Source: Fibrobacter sp.
GTDB lineage: Bacteria; Fibrobacterota; Chitinivibrionia; Chitinivibrionales; Chitinispirillaceae
Direction: 5' to 3'
Assembly (NCBI GenBank): GCA_012523595.1
Contig: JAAYIG010000105.1
Coordinates: 1-64,000, forward strand
Length of the DNA: 64,000 bases
Part shown: positions 8,973 through 17,827 of the stretch, piece by piece
How positions within the stretch are numbered: the stretch's first letter is position 1
Layout: the number at the start of each line of letters is the position of its first letter
Made by a program: the position numbers and the translations under genes
The notes under the pieces: model-generated
The model's database searches: none
Seen by the model: the letters and a program-made list of their open reading frames with translations, nothing else
Told to the model about the DNA's origin: nothing

Positions 8973-9164
8973 TCAAGCAGCCTCAGAAAAAACCCCGAAT
9001 GATGAGCTATTTAGTTGCAGAGCTTTTGCCATCTCTGAAAGATCTTTCAGGACAGGGCAGCTTGCACAAGGGTATTCTTTGTTAAGTTTTTTGCAGTCCC
9101 ACAATACACAAAATTCATGATTCCGGATCTTCAGATTGACAATAGATTTTCCCGTATAGTCCAT
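8973..9164 (-). CDS. Small four-cysteine protein, possibly metal-binding
   Basis: 63 residues with an excellent ribosome binding site (GGAGG, five bases before the ATG at 9164). The cysteines are at 19, 24, 33 and 36 (Cx4C-x8-Cx2C) in HEFCVLWDCKKL and YPCASCPVLKD, compatible with a zinc or iron-sulfur site. No signal peptide. Function unknown. It stands alone between two unrelated minus-strand genes. Confidence 0.65.
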   Translation of the reverse strand: MDYTGKSIVNLKIRNHEFCVLWDCKKLNKEYPCASCPVLKDLSEMAKALQLNSSSFGVFSEAA

Positions 9165-9244
9165 AACTGCCTCCTTTTATTAAAAAAGCATACCGCACAG
9201 CCTGTGCCAATGGGATATGCTTATTGCAGCAAAGGATAAAGCAG

Positions 9245-10009
9245 TTACCGGAATTGCTTACGGTTAGCCCTCTGATCTTTGGGAGTCTCCTCCTGTTGAG
9301 GAAAATATGTGGCATGCCACTGCCAACCCGGATCCTTGAGCTTTGCCGGGCAGTACTCCTTCACCTGATCCATCAGTGTAGAATCCAGAATCGCATTATG
9401 GAGAGTCGTTACCTCACGAAGTTTCTCCAGATCCAATCCGATTGCCCCCCTGAGATCCGCCCCCTGAAAGTAAGCACCTTTGAGATTTGCATCAGTTAAT
9501 TTTGCGTTCTTAAGTTTTGCGTGCTTCAGATAAACAAATTGCAGGTTGGCTCCGCTCAGGTCAGCACCCTCCAGTTTCGCCGAACGCAGATCTGCTGATT
9601 CAAGATTAGCCTTCCTTAGATCCGCCCTGGACAGATCAACCCCCTTCAGGTCATATCCCCTTAGATCAGATTCCGCAAGATTCTTTTTCTCTTTTATGGA
9701 TTTTCGCAGAATCCCTGATGATATCTCTCTTCTAAGCCCTTTTTGATCAAGCAGTTGCTGGCTGTCAGGCTGTGATGCACGACTCTGTTGAAAACTGTGC
9801 CTGGAAAACTCTGCCCTGAGTTCATGTTCTCTCATGCATTCAGTCTTCTGCCCATCAATATATCCGTAAACCAGCTTTGGAGGAGTTTCACCGGTTTTGT
9901 CAAACTGCTGTTTCATGCTGTCGATACACAGATACATCACCGGTTCTTCTGAGTACACGGAACCAAAAAAGAAAAAAAACAAAAGAGATAACACATGTGA
10001 TTTGCTCAT
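9245..10009 (-). CDS. Exported pentapeptide-repeat protein
   Basis: 254 residues from MSKSHVLSLLFFFFFGSVYS, a signal peptide with a very Phe-rich core, probably cleaved near residue 20. The ATG at 10009 has GAGGG upstream; the frame starts 14 codons earlier without one. About residues 113-195 are a run of A(D/N)LxX pentapeptides (SDLRGYDLKGVDLSRADL and so on), which fold as a right-handed quadrilateral beta-helix. A short unrelated C-terminal domain follows. Most characterised pentapeptide proteins are cytosolic (Qnr/MfpA type), so export is notable. Role unknown. Confidence 0.85.
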   Translation of the reverse strand: MSKSHVLSLLFFFFFGSVYSEEPVMYLCIDSMKQQFDKTGETPPKLVYGYIDGQKTECMREHELRAEFSRHSFQQSRASQPDSQQLLDQKGLRREISSGILRKSIKEKKNLAESDLRGYDLKGVDLSRADLRKANLESADLRSAKLEGADLSGANLQFVYLKHAKLKNAKLTDANLKGAYFQGADLRGAIGLDLEKLREVTTLHNAILDSTLMDQVKEYCPAKLKDPGWQWHATYFPQQEETPKDQRANRKQFR

Positions 10010-10040
10010 TATTTTCCCTCTGCGTCCGGTCAATTTACTT

Positions 10041-10056
10041 AAAAGGTACACCTTTT
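10041..10056. promoter_or_regulatory. Short inverted repeat upstream of the pentapeptide gene
   Basis: AAAAGGT and ACCTTTT flank two bases, 32-47 bases upstream of the start at 10009. A second small repeat, GGTATC-N6-GATACC, is at 10092-10109. Either could be an operator; neither has a T tract on the minus strand. Confidence 0.3.
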
Positions 10057-10177
10057 TTAATCCTTTACCTTATGTTTTGAGGCTTGGGGGCGGTATCTGA
10101 ATTGATACCTCTTTACTTGTTACCGAATACTGCTGATTCACCCTGAATAAATTAGAGATTATTTATCCCGGTTTTGT

Positions 10178-11212
10178 TCATTTTTTTTCAATTAATATCT
10201 GCTGGTAAAGGCTTTCATACTCTGCTGCTATTCGTCTGATGTCAAAAGCTCTCACAGATTCAATTCCATTGGCAATAATCCCGGACCTCAGTTGCTGGTC
10301 CTTAAGGAGTTCTTTTATAGTACGACCAAGAGATTCCGGTTCACAGAGTACCCCATTAACCCTGTCCCGGATTATTTCCCTTATCCCGGCATTCACTGTT
10401 GCTACAACTGGTGTTCCACACGCCATCGCCTCCAATGCCGGGACCCCAAATCCCTCGTATGAGCTTGGAAGACAATAGATCCAGGATTCCCGGTATTTCT
10501 CTATCAGCGATTTTTCATCTGTTATCCCGGCATAGATGACATTCGGGGCAGTGCAGGGCTGTGGGCCGATTATTGTGAGTCTGCTGTCAGGGAATTCGGG
10601 AAGCACCTCTTTTACAAAAGTATCTACCAGAAGACGCCCTCTTTTGCGGCTGTCCAGGTCTCCGATAAAAAGAATAGAGGGATAATCAGTTTTAATCCCC
10701 CCACCCGGACTATAGATATCAAGGGGAACTCCACAGGGGATACATCTTTTAACCAGCGGTAAACAAGAGTAAGTGCTTTCTGATATGGTGATAAGAGCGC
10801 CTTTTCTCAGGCAGGAGATCCATTCAAAGAGATAAAACAGTGATTGATAAAGAAACCGGCCGGAATTCTTTGCATGAAACGCCTCCTGCAGGGCAGAACC
10901 ATAAAAAGTCCTTACCCTTCCATTTCCTCCTTTGCAAAGATAGTCATCACCATGATAGTGCAGGATGTCAAACTGTTCTTTGGAAACTGATCTGAACTGA
11001 AGCGCAGGCTTGAATTTGCACATCAGGCGCGAATCGTTTCCCCATGACAGCTTTACATGAGAATATAGTGCATCTGCAGGAGTGGGGCTGAAACTGAATA
11101 CCGTCACAGCGTGCTTCAGTTCAACAAGTGACTGCGCCAGCCTGTGCACCTGTACTGAAACACCATTGGGCTGGTCGGATGAAAGAAATTTATTGAAAAA
11201 GGCTATTCTCAT
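10178..11212 (-). CDS. Glycosyltransferase, GT4/GT-B fold
   Basis: 344 residues. The N-terminal GT-B half begins MRIAFFNKFLSSDQPNGVSVQVHRLAQSL, an acceptor-side Gly loop. The C-terminal half has the nucleotide-sugar-binding EX7E-like stretch in SSYEGFGVPALEAMACGTPVV, typical of GT4 retaining enzymes. Its start overlaps the stop of the upstream GT2 gene in ATGA, so the two are translationally coupled. The acceptor is probably a cell-surface glycan or lipid-linked saccharide; no specific substrate can be read. Confidence 0.88.
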   Translation of the reverse strand: MRIAFFNKFLSSDQPNGVSVQVHRLAQSLVELKHAVTVFSFSPTPADALYSHVKLSWGNDSRLMCKFKPALQFRSVSKEQFDILHYHGDDYLCKGGNGRVRTFYGSALQEAFHAKNSGRFLYQSLFYLFEWISCLRKGALITISESTYSCLPLVKRCIPCGVPLDIYSPGGGIKTDYPSILFIGDLDSRKRGRLLVDTFVKEVLPEFPDSRLTIIGPQPCTAPNVIYAGITDEKSLIEKYRESWIYCLPSSYEGFGVPALEAMACGTPVVATVNAGIREIIRDRVNGVLCEPESLGRTIKELLKDQQLRSGIIANGIESVRAFDIRRIAAEYESLYQQILIEKK

Positions 11213-12165
11213 ATCAGAAGAAACTTCCGGAAACGTATGCTTCCATAAATCAGGGCACCTGTCAAAACCAGAGGTGAAAGAATCACCGAAACAGTTTCAG
11301 AAACAAATTTTTTCAGACTTTCCTTCCCGATCCCGCACCTCTTTATTCCAAACACCAGCACAAGTGCAAGATTCAGAACAGCCGCCCATTTCGAGACAGT
11401 ACGGTTGTTGGCAGGAAAAGAAAAAGAGAGGAAAAGATACCCTGCAGAGATCAATAAAATTCCCGGAGGAAAAGGCGAATGGATATGTTTACGGTAAAGT
11501 TCCGGATGTTTACGGTACAGAAGCGGATCGAATCTTCTGTTCCAGCAATTCTTAAGCAAATCCCACCGCTCCCAGTAGCGGAACCTGTGCTCAACTCTTA
11601 TCTGCGGACAGTAATCGATCTTCCCTCCCATCTTTTTCACCGAGAAGGCAAGATCGACATCCTCCCTCTGGACTGTAAAGCGTTCGTCAAATCCCCCGAC
11701 AGCCAGGAAAGCCTCTCTCCTGAAAAAGATATTGTTGGTTCGGAATCCGGGTCGTTCCAGCCTCTTATACTCTCTGTGTGCACCTGTTAATTTACCGATT
11801 TCCTCAATTGTGGTCAAGCCCTCAACTGCCGATGCATCCTTATGACCAGCAAGGTAAGAAGCGCCTTTACTCAGCCAGTCAGATGCCGGAATGCAATCAT
11901 CATCGACAAAAGCCAAAATCTCCCCTTTAGACAGAGAAACCCCAAGATTGCGCTTTGCACTTATGCTCCTGTTATCGAGAAATCGCCAGTTGATCATCCG
12001 GTATTTTTCCGCAAAAGCGCCGGGGTCATAATCGGTCACAACTACTGTTTCAAATCTGTCAGCACCAAAATCCTGCCTGGACAGCGAATCAAGCAGACCT
12101 GTTAACAGTGCCGGGCGATGTGATGCGATGACTATGGAGATCTCTGGAGACATACTATAAAACAT
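11209..12165 (-). CDS. Family 2 glycosyltransferase
   Basis: 318 residues. GT-A domain at the N-terminus: SIVIASHRPALLTGLLDSL, the DDD metal/nucleotide motif in AFVDDDCIP, and QREDVDLAFSVKKMGG with the ED motif. Two or three hydrophobic segments at the C-terminus (about 235-310) suggest membrane attachment. It forms a two-gene operon with the GT4 gene at 10178 through a 4-base overlap. An ATG at 12153 is an alternative start; neither has a clear ribosome binding site. Confidence 0.88.
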   Translation of the reverse strand: MFYSMSPEISIVIASHRPALLTGLLDSLSRQDFGADRFETVVVTDYDPGAFAEKYRMINWRFLDNRSISAKRNLGVSLSKGEILAFVDDDCIPASDWLSKGASYLAGHKDASAVEGLTTIEEIGKLTGAHREYKRLERPGFRTNNIFFRREAFLAVGGFDERFTVQREDVDLAFSVKKMGGKIDYCPQIRVEHRFRYWERWDLLKNCWNRRFDPLLYRKHPELYRKHIHSPFPPGILLISAGYLFLSFSFPANNRTVSKWAAVLNLALVLVFGIKRCGIGKESLKKFVSETVSVILSPLVLTGALIYGSIRFRKFLLI

Positions 12166-12271
12166 TATATATTAACAAAATTTATTGCAACTAATACATC
12201 TGGATGCTGTGATTTTTTCATATATTAATAGAAATAACCGAAACCAAACCCATCAGAATGAAGGAGAGAGT

Positions 12272-12874
12272 ATGGGTATGAGATTTTTGTTTGTATTAAT
12301 CGTGCTTTGTTTTTCCCTGAGTGCATGGGCAGCAGGTGATATGGTTTTAACTCTCGATGACGGCAGGGATGTGATTTTGCATGATGACAATACATGGGGA
12401 TTTGCAAAATTCACCATCAGCCACGGAGATGAAGAAGATATTTATATAACAGTAGACGATGGACGTACGATCTGGTTGAAAATGGAAGACAATACCTGGG
12501 AGTTCACCACTAAAAAGGCACCCCGGAAAAAATCGTTTCAGGAGCTCCCTACTGTAACCGCTACCGCTTCTTCCACAAAACCAGTCCTTGATCAGGCTGT
12601 TCAGACAGCTACTCAGGGTGCACTTAAAAGAGCCGCAGACCGTCTGGTTCCATACGCAAAAAAATCAAAAATGACTCATAAATACCTGACTGCCTGCATC
12701 AAAAACGAAATAGGTGAGGCAGGTGCGGAAGTCAGTTACAAACCAGGATGGACTGCGCAGGCAAAGGTAAGTCTGGAGAAAGTCCAGGTTAAAAAGATTC
12801 TGGACTGTGTCGAAACACAGATCGACCTTGCAACGCCAGAAACACAGGATTCCACCAAAGCTGCTAAAAAATAG
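12272..12874 (+). CDS. Exported DUF3157-like protein with a duplicated DDGR...DNTW motif
   Basis: 200 residues from the ATG at 12272, which has AAGGAG five bases upstream; the open frame extends 29 codons further without one. A signal peptide MGMRFLFVLIVLCFSLSAWA is followed by two copies of a short beta motif, LDDGRDVILHDDNTWGF and VDDGRTIWLKMEDNTWEF, 30-odd residues apart. This motif resembles DUF3157-type envelope proteins. The C-terminal half is Lys/Ala-rich with two cysteines (TACIKNEI and ILDCVETQ). Function unknown. Confidence 0.75.
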   Translation: MGMRFLFVLIVLCFSLSAWAAGDMVLTLDDGRDVILHDDNTWGFAKFTISHGDEEDIYITVDDGRTIWLKMEDNTWEFTTKKAPRKKSFQELPTVTATASSTKPVLDQAVQTATQGALKRAADRLVPYAKKSKMTHKYLTACIKNEIGEAGAEVSYKPGWTAQAKVSLEKVQVKKILDCVETQIDLATPETQDSTKAAKK

Positions 12875-12890
12875 CAGCATTCCTCTTTTT
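12860..12890 (+). terminator. Probable terminator at the end of the DUF3157-like gene
   Basis: GCTGCT (12860-12865) and AGCAGC (12873-12878) flank an A-rich loop that includes the stop codon region. CTCTTTTT follows eight bases later. It separates this gene from the convergent gene ending at 12889. Confidence 0.4.
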
Positions 12891-13635
12891 ACTTACGGCT
12901 GACACTGGTCCTCAGTTCAGCCGTAACTAACGATGCCTTTTCCGGGATATCCAGGCCAACTGTAGAGTAGGGAGATCTCCACACTTTCCTGTCAGGAAAT
13001 TCTGCTGTGCTTCTGTAGACCAGGATATGTTTTCCGGGAGGAGCCAGGAATGTGACGTTCCCCTCAGCATAAAGGATAAACCCGGTACTGCATCCGGTTT
13101 CCTCATTTACCAGAGCACCCTCATAGGTGTAATTTTTCGTACCTTTAATGGTGATAAAAGACAGTTTTCTGATGTAATTCCCCGATGCCAGCCCGGCATG
13201 ATCCGGGTTTACAGGGACATTTGGAGCAAAAAATGTCTTGTTCCAGAGATTAAGATACTCTTCAGAAGTCAACTCTTTGTCTTTGAGATTGAAGAGAGTA
13301 TTCACAGAACTGGTGCTATGTGCACATCTTTTTATTCCTTCTATGATACTGTTAATATTGGCTGATTTTCTCCCAGTACCTGTGGTGACCCAGAGGATGT
13401 ATTTCTCTACTTCCTTCTTCCACAGAGCCGGTTCGAGAAATTTGGATCTGTTGAAATCCGGTATTTTCCCCGAAGGAGAACCTTCCAGAAGGGCCTGGGT
13501 GTAGTGTGTATAAGCTTCACCCATATTTCCGGTTGACTCAGAGGCCTTTGCTTTCTGCAGAAGGTCAGATGTCTTGCTGCAGAAAACCGTAATAATTGAC
13601 AACAGGAGAGAAATCCATAGTAAATATTTCCTCAT
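12889..13635 (-). CDS. Exported protein of unknown function
   Basis: 248 residues from MRKYLLWISLLLSIITVFC. The ATG at 13635 is chosen because GGAGG lies eight bases upstream; the earlier ATG at 13650 would place that site inside the gene. The signal peptide ends in VFCSK, a poor lipobox, so lipidation is uncertain. Residues 25-60 look like one TPR-type helix pair (AKASESTGNMGEAYTHYTQALLEG). The C-terminal half is beta-rich. No family recognised. Confidence 0.7.
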   Translation of the reverse strand: MRKYLLWISLLLSIITVFCSKTSDLLQKAKASESTGNMGEAYTHYTQALLEGSPSGKIPDFNRSKFLEPALWKKEVEKYILWVTTGTGRKSANINSIIEGIKRCAHSTSSVNTLFNLKDKELTSEEYLNLWNKTFFAPNVPVNPDHAGLASGNYIRKLSFITIKGTKNYTYEGALVNEETGCSTGFILYAEGNVTFLAPPGKHILVYRSTAEFPDRKVWRSPYSTVGLDIPEKASLVTAELRTSVSRK

Positions 13636-13967
13636 GACAAACACCTCCATCGGTCGATCCGGTCAATAATTGGCAAGCTGATGAGGGTAGCTCTTGCATC
13701 GAATTATCTGCACCTTGTGCTTAGATAACTCTTTTTCTCTGATAAAATTCAGGTAAACCACCTTGATCAAGATTATCAAGGTAAGAAAATCAGGTTTGTA
13801 TCTTAAATATAAACGATCTTCAATATGATTGCACACCCGGAATAATAAATGGCATTATTTTTGTCACTTTCCCTTTTAAAGCCCGTAGGATTGCAATAAA
13901 TCAACTATTCAGCCTCTGGCTGGAACTATATTCTTCATACAAAATTCGAAATGACCAAGGGAGACCT
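13636..13967. other. Divergent intergenic region upstream of glgB
   Basis: 332 bases separating the exported protein (minus) from glgB (plus), so both promoters must lie here. The clearest element is the inverted repeat at 13760-13782. No other gene or RNA was recognised. Confidence 0.6.
13760..13782. promoter_or_regulatory. Inverted repeat ACCTTGAT-N7-ATCAAGGT in the divergent region
   Basis: Perfect 8-bp arms at 13760-13767 and 13775-13782. Part of the spacer makes CTTGATCAAG, itself a 10-bp palindrome. The layout is typical of a dimeric repressor site. It is 125 bases from the minus-strand start and 186 from glgB. Confidence 0.45.
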
Positions 13968-15911
13968 ATGAAATCAAAGACAACTGCGGAGAAGCCCGAA
14001 CCGCGGGTGCAAAGCGGAGTATCGCTTTTTTCTGATTTTGATGTTTATCTTTTCAAACAAGGAAACCACTACAGGCTTTTCGAAAAACTGGGTGCCCATG
14101 TGATGACAGTAGATGACGTCAAAGGTACCTATTTTGCCGTCTGGGCACCAAATGCAAAAAAGGTTTCAGTTGTAGGGGATTTTAACCACTGGAACCCCGA
14201 AACTCACCCCCTTACTGCCAGATGGGATGGCTCGGGAATCTGGGAGGGTTTCATTACCGGAATCGATACAGGTACTCTTTACAAATTCCACATCGATTCC
14301 AACTACAACGGATACAAAGCCAACCGCGGCGACCCCTTCGCCTTCTTCTGGGAGGAACCGCCAAAAACATCGCCAATAGTATGGAACCTTGATTATGAGT
14401 GGCAGGATCAGGAATGGATGAATGAGCGCAAGGAGAAAAACAAACTTTCCGCTCCTATCTCCATCTATGAAATTCACCTGGGATCATGGCGCCGTAAACC
14501 CGATAATCAACCTCTGTCATACCGTGAAATTGCACCGGAACTGGCTGATTATTTACTGAATATGGGTTTTACTCATGTTGAGTTTCTCCCTGTCATGGAG
14601 CATCCTTTTTACGGATCATGGGGTTACCAGACCACAGGATATTTTGCCCCTACCAGCCGCTATGGAACACCCCAGGATTTCATGTACCTCATCGATTATC
14701 TGCACCAGAAGGGGATAGGTGTGATCCTCGACTGGGTCCCATCACATTTCCCCGGTGATGAGCATGGGCTCGCCTACTATGATGGTACCTGTGTATATGA
14801 ACATTCAGACCCCAAAAAAGGCTTCCACCCCGATTGGAAGAGCTTCATCTTCAACTATGGGCGTAACGAAGTACAGGGTTTCCTTCTAAGCAGTGCCATC
14901 TTCTGGCTGGAAAAATACCACATCGATGGTTTACGGGTCGATGCTGTGGCTTCGATGCTCTACCTTGATTACTCCCGACGTGAAGGAGAATGGATCCCCA
15001 ATGTATTTGGAGGAAGGGAAAACCTGGAAGCAATCGCTTTCCTTAAAAAATTCAATGAGGAAGTCTATAAAGCCTTCCCTGATGTGCAGACCATTGCCGA
15101 AGAATCAACTGCATGGCCAATGGTCTCCCGTCCGGTTTATGTCGGCGGCCTGGGGTTTGGTATGAAATGGAACATGGGGTGGATGCACGACACACTCACT
15201 TATATGAATAAGGACACAATCTACAGGAAATATCATCACCATGAATTGACATTCAGCATGCTTTACGCTTTCACAGAAAACTATGTACTCCCCCTCTCTC
15301 ACGATGAGGTAGTGCATGGTAAAGGCTCACTTGTAAACAAGATGCCTGGTGATGACTGGCAGAAACTGGCTAACCTCAGATTGCTTTTATCCTACCAGTA
15401 CATGCATCCAGGGAAAAAGCTCCTCTTCATGGGAGGAGAATTTGCCCAATGGACCGAATGGTCCCACGATAATCCGCTCGAATGGCATCTCACACAGTGG
15501 GACAGGCACAGTGGAATTCAACTCATGGTCAAGGACCTTAACAGAATCTACAGAGAACTCCCGTCTCTTCATGAGTTGGACTTCGACGGAAGAGGGTTTG
15601 AGTGGATGGACTGCAATGACTGGGAAAACAGTGTGCTGACCTTCGTAAGAAAAGGCAATGAACCCGATCAGATGGTACTCGTGGCATGTAATTTCACCCC
15701 TGTACCCCGCCTTCTCTACAGAGTCGGAATACCTCTGGCAGGATACTGGGAAGAAATCTTCAACAGCGATGCAAAAGAATATGGCGGAGGAGGAATCGGA
15801 AACGCAGGTGGCGCATATTCAGAACCGGTTACCTGGTTTGGAAGAGAACAGTCTCTGCTGCTTACACTCCCTCCGCTTGCGATTAACGTCTTTAAGTACC
15901 ATAAGGAGTAG
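13968..15911 (+). CDS. glgB: 1,4-alpha-glucan branching enzyme (GH13, CBM48)
   Basis: 647 residues, within the usual range. An N-terminal CBM48 domain (about 50-130) has [20 protein letters not shown]. The GH13 barrel follows with YEIHLGSW, the conserved [10 protein letters not shown] and [11 protein letters not shown], the nucleophile Asp325 in [13 protein letters not shown], the acid/base Glu near 378 in TIAEESTAW, and [11 protein letters not shown]. It transfers alpha-1,4 chains to alpha-1,6 branch points in glycogen. GGGAG precedes the ATG. No other glg genes are adjacent, but a GH57 enzyme at 52813 may have an overlapping role. Confidence 0.97.
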   Translation: MKSKTTAEKPEPRVQSGVSLFSDFDVYLFKQGNHYRLFEKLGAHVMTVDDVKGTYFAVWAPNAKKVSVVGDFNHWNPETHPLTARWDGSGIWEGFITGIDTGTLYKFHIDSNYNGYKANRGDPFAFFWEEPPKTSPIVWNLDYEWQDQEWMNERKEKNKLSAPISIYEIHLGSWRRKPDNQPLSYREIAPELADYLLNMGFTHVEFLPVMEHPFYGSWGYQTTGYFAPTSRYGTPQDFMYLIDYLHQKGIGVILDWVPSHFPGDEHGLAYYDGTCVYEHSDPKKGFHPDWKSFIFNYGRNEVQGFLLSSAIFWLEKYHIDGLRVDAVASMLYLDYSRREGEWIPNVFGGRENLEAIAFLKKFNEEVYKAFPDVQTIAEESTAWPMVSRPVYVGGLGFGMKWNMGWMHDTLTYMNKDTIYRKYHHHELTFSMLYAFTENYVLPLSHDEVVHGKGSLVNKMPGDDWQKLANLRLLLSYQYMHPGKKLLFMGGEFAQWTEWSHDNPLEWHLTQWDRHSGIQLMVKDLNRIYRELPSLHELDFDGRGFEWMDCNDWENSVLTFVRKGNEPDQMVLVACNFTPVPRLLYRVGIPLAGYWEEIFNSDAKEYGGGGIGNAGGAYSEPVTWFGREQSLLLTLPPLAINVFKYHKE

Positions 15912-15929
15912 AGAAAATCAAACCTCCGG

Positions 15930-15969
15930 GAGGATTCAGGAATACCTTTCCAGAAAGACCTGAATCCTC
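15930..15969 (+). terminator. Long hairpin just after glgB
   Basis: GAGGATTCAGG (15930-15940) and CCTGAATCCTC (15959-15969) are exact complements. Inside the loop CTTTC (15946-15950) pairs with GAAAG (15953-15957), so the whole 40 bases fold into one arm. There is no T tract, so it may stabilise the 3' end or work with Rho rather than terminate on its own. Confidence 0.5.
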
Positions 15970-16054
15970 AATCATAAACCGGATCACTACAATCGGCTCT
16001 GACAAAACTCCTGAATCAACCACACTGAAGACACCCTTTAACACTTGCGTGAGC

Positions 16055-16103
16055 GGGTTTTACCGGTAACCTGATCTATAATCTCTTAACATCGGTAAAA
16101 CCC
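16055..16103. repeat. 11-bp inverted repeat upstream of the kinase gene
   Basis: GGGTTTTACCG (16055-16065) and CGGTAAAACCC (16093-16103) are perfect complements 27 bases apart. A run of eight T residues follows at about 16127-16134, shortly before the kinase ribosome binding site. It could be a leader hairpin or terminator-like structure between glgB and the kinase. Confidence 0.4.
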
Positions 16104-16165
16104 TCTTTAAATTCCATAACCGGGTGTTTTTTTTAATATATTTGAAAGCAAACCGGAGGCGTTTG

Positions 16166-17692
16166 ATGAACAATTTGACAGGGAAAATAATAGGCGGGTG
16201 CCGGATAGTGTCCAAAATTGGCCACGGAGGCATGGGTGCTGTCTATAAAGCTCATCATCTGGCTCTGGACATCCCTGTGGCTATCAAAATTCTTCAACCT
16301 CTTTCAGCTACAGAAGGTGCAGAGGAGAGATTTCTCCGCGAGGCACGTATAGCCGCAAGACTGAGACACCCGCATATAATCGGTGTTCATGATGTCGGCT
16401 GTGAAAAGGGACTGCACTATATCATCATGGAATTCATCGAGGGTAAAGATCTCCTCTCCATCATCAAAGAAACCGGTGGAATCAAACCCGATGAAGCGGT
16501 GCGGATAGCAATCGAAGTGCTGGAAGCACTTCAATTTGCAATGGAAAATGGAATCGTGCACAGAGACATCAAACCTGAAAACATCCTGCTGGAGAAGGGC
16601 AGGGTCAAACTGGCAGACCTTGGGTTGGCGAGGATAGATGGCGACACATCGCTCACCCAGTCCAACACAGTACTCGGCAGCCCTCACTATGTAGCACCCG
16701 AACAGGCCGAAAACCCCGGAGCAGCAGATTGCAGATCAGATATCTACTCTCTGGGTTGCACTCTTTACCACATGATGGCTGGAAATGTTCCTTATCAGGG
16801 TTCTACTCCGGTTGAAATCATTCTTAATCATATAAAAACTCCGGCACCTATTCTGCATCTGGTAAATCCTGATATTCCTGAGCCCCTTTCCAGAGTTGTT
16901 TCAAAAATGATGGAAAAGGATCCTGACGCACGTCTGAAGACTCCTCTGGAAGCTATTACTGCACTGAAAAGAGCGATAGATAATACCCAGCAGCAACAAC
17001 AACCATTACCCCCTCCTCCAGTTGAAGCTGCTCCTGTCCAACCACCCGAAAAGAAAAATGATAACACTGCACTACTACTTACATTAGTATCAATATGTAT
17101 AATGATTGTGCTTTCGATTTTTGTTTTCAGGACACCCTCAAAGGGACACCAGGTGCAGAACCCTTCCGGTCTTGTTGCAGGGCAGAAACCAGAGCAATCA
17201 AAACCAACTGACACAGCTACAGTTGATCAAAGCAGGAAACCTAAGAAAACATCCCCCAAAAAACGTAAAACACCTGAACCAAAACCAGTTTCACAAACTA
17301 TCAGTAAACCTGTAACCGGGAAAAATCCGGTCCTTGAAGCTGTAAAGATCGGAGATACAGGGGAGTTGAAACGCCTGCTCAAAGAGGGTGCTTCATCTGA
17401 TGTACCCGCGGGTTCTCCCACTTCCCCTCTTCATGAGGCAGTACGAAGAGGATCCACCGAACAAACAGAACTTCTCCTGAAAATGGGTGCCCGACCAAAT
17501 GTCCGTGATAAATATGGTGACGCTCCTCTGCACTATGCTCTACGGGAAGATGCTGTGTTAATTGTCAAAATCCTTCTGAAGGGTGGCGCTGATGCCAATC
17601 TCAAAGACCGCAGAGGAAGAACCCCTTTGAAAATCGCCTCAGGAGTGGACACCGAGCTGGAAAAGATCGTTAAGGAATATGGAGGGAGGTAA
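16166..17692 (+). CDS. Membrane Ser/Thr protein kinase with C-terminal ankyrin repeats
   Basis: 508 residues from the ATG at 16166 (GGAGG six bases upstream; the frame is open 14 codons earlier). PknB-like kinase domain at about 12-270: glycine loop GHGGMGAVYKAH, Lys41 in VAIK, HRDIKPEN at 132-139, DLG at 151-153, APEQ at 177-180, all catalytic residues present. A Pro/Gln-rich linker, a single membrane helix (about 301-321) and a Lys/Pro-rich linker follow. The last 115 residues are about three ankyrin repeats (SPLHEAVRRGSTEQTELLLK, APLHYALREDAV). If the kinase is cytoplasmic, the ankyrin part is periplasmic and may be a sensor domain in place of the usual PASTA repeats. Confidence 0.93.
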   Translation: MNNLTGKIIGGCRIVSKIGHGGMGAVYKAHHLALDIPVAIKILQPLSATEGAEERFLREARIAARLRHPHIIGVHDVGCEKGLHYIIMEFIEGKDLLSIIKETGGIKPDEAVRIAIEVLEALQFAMENGIVHRDIKPENILLEKGRVKLADLGLARIDGDTSLTQSNTVLGSPHYVAPEQAENPGAADCRSDIYSLGCTLYHMMAGNVPYQGSTPVEIILNHIKTPAPILHLVNPDIPEPLSRVVSKMMEKDPDARLKTPLEAITALKRAIDNTQQQQQPLPPPPVEAAPVQPPEKKNDNTALLLTLVSICIMIVLSIFVFRTPSKGHQVQNPSGLVAGQKPEQSKPTDTATVDQSRKPKKTSPKKRKTPEPKPVSQTISKPVTGKNPVLEAVKIGDTGELKRLLKEGASSDVPAGSPTSPLHEAVRRGSTEQTELLLKMGARPNVRDKYGDAPLHYALREDAVLIVKILLKGGADANLKDRRGRTPLKIASGVDTELEKIVKEYGGR

Positions 17693-17827
17693 TGTATTTT
17701 CCTCTTTTCAACCTCGTTACACGGTTTTCCTTATCAGAAAATGATTTACTTAACTTCAAATAACAATTTGTTTTTATTATCCACCCAGGACATCAGATAA
17801 TTCAGATAAAAAACCTGACTCTTCAAA

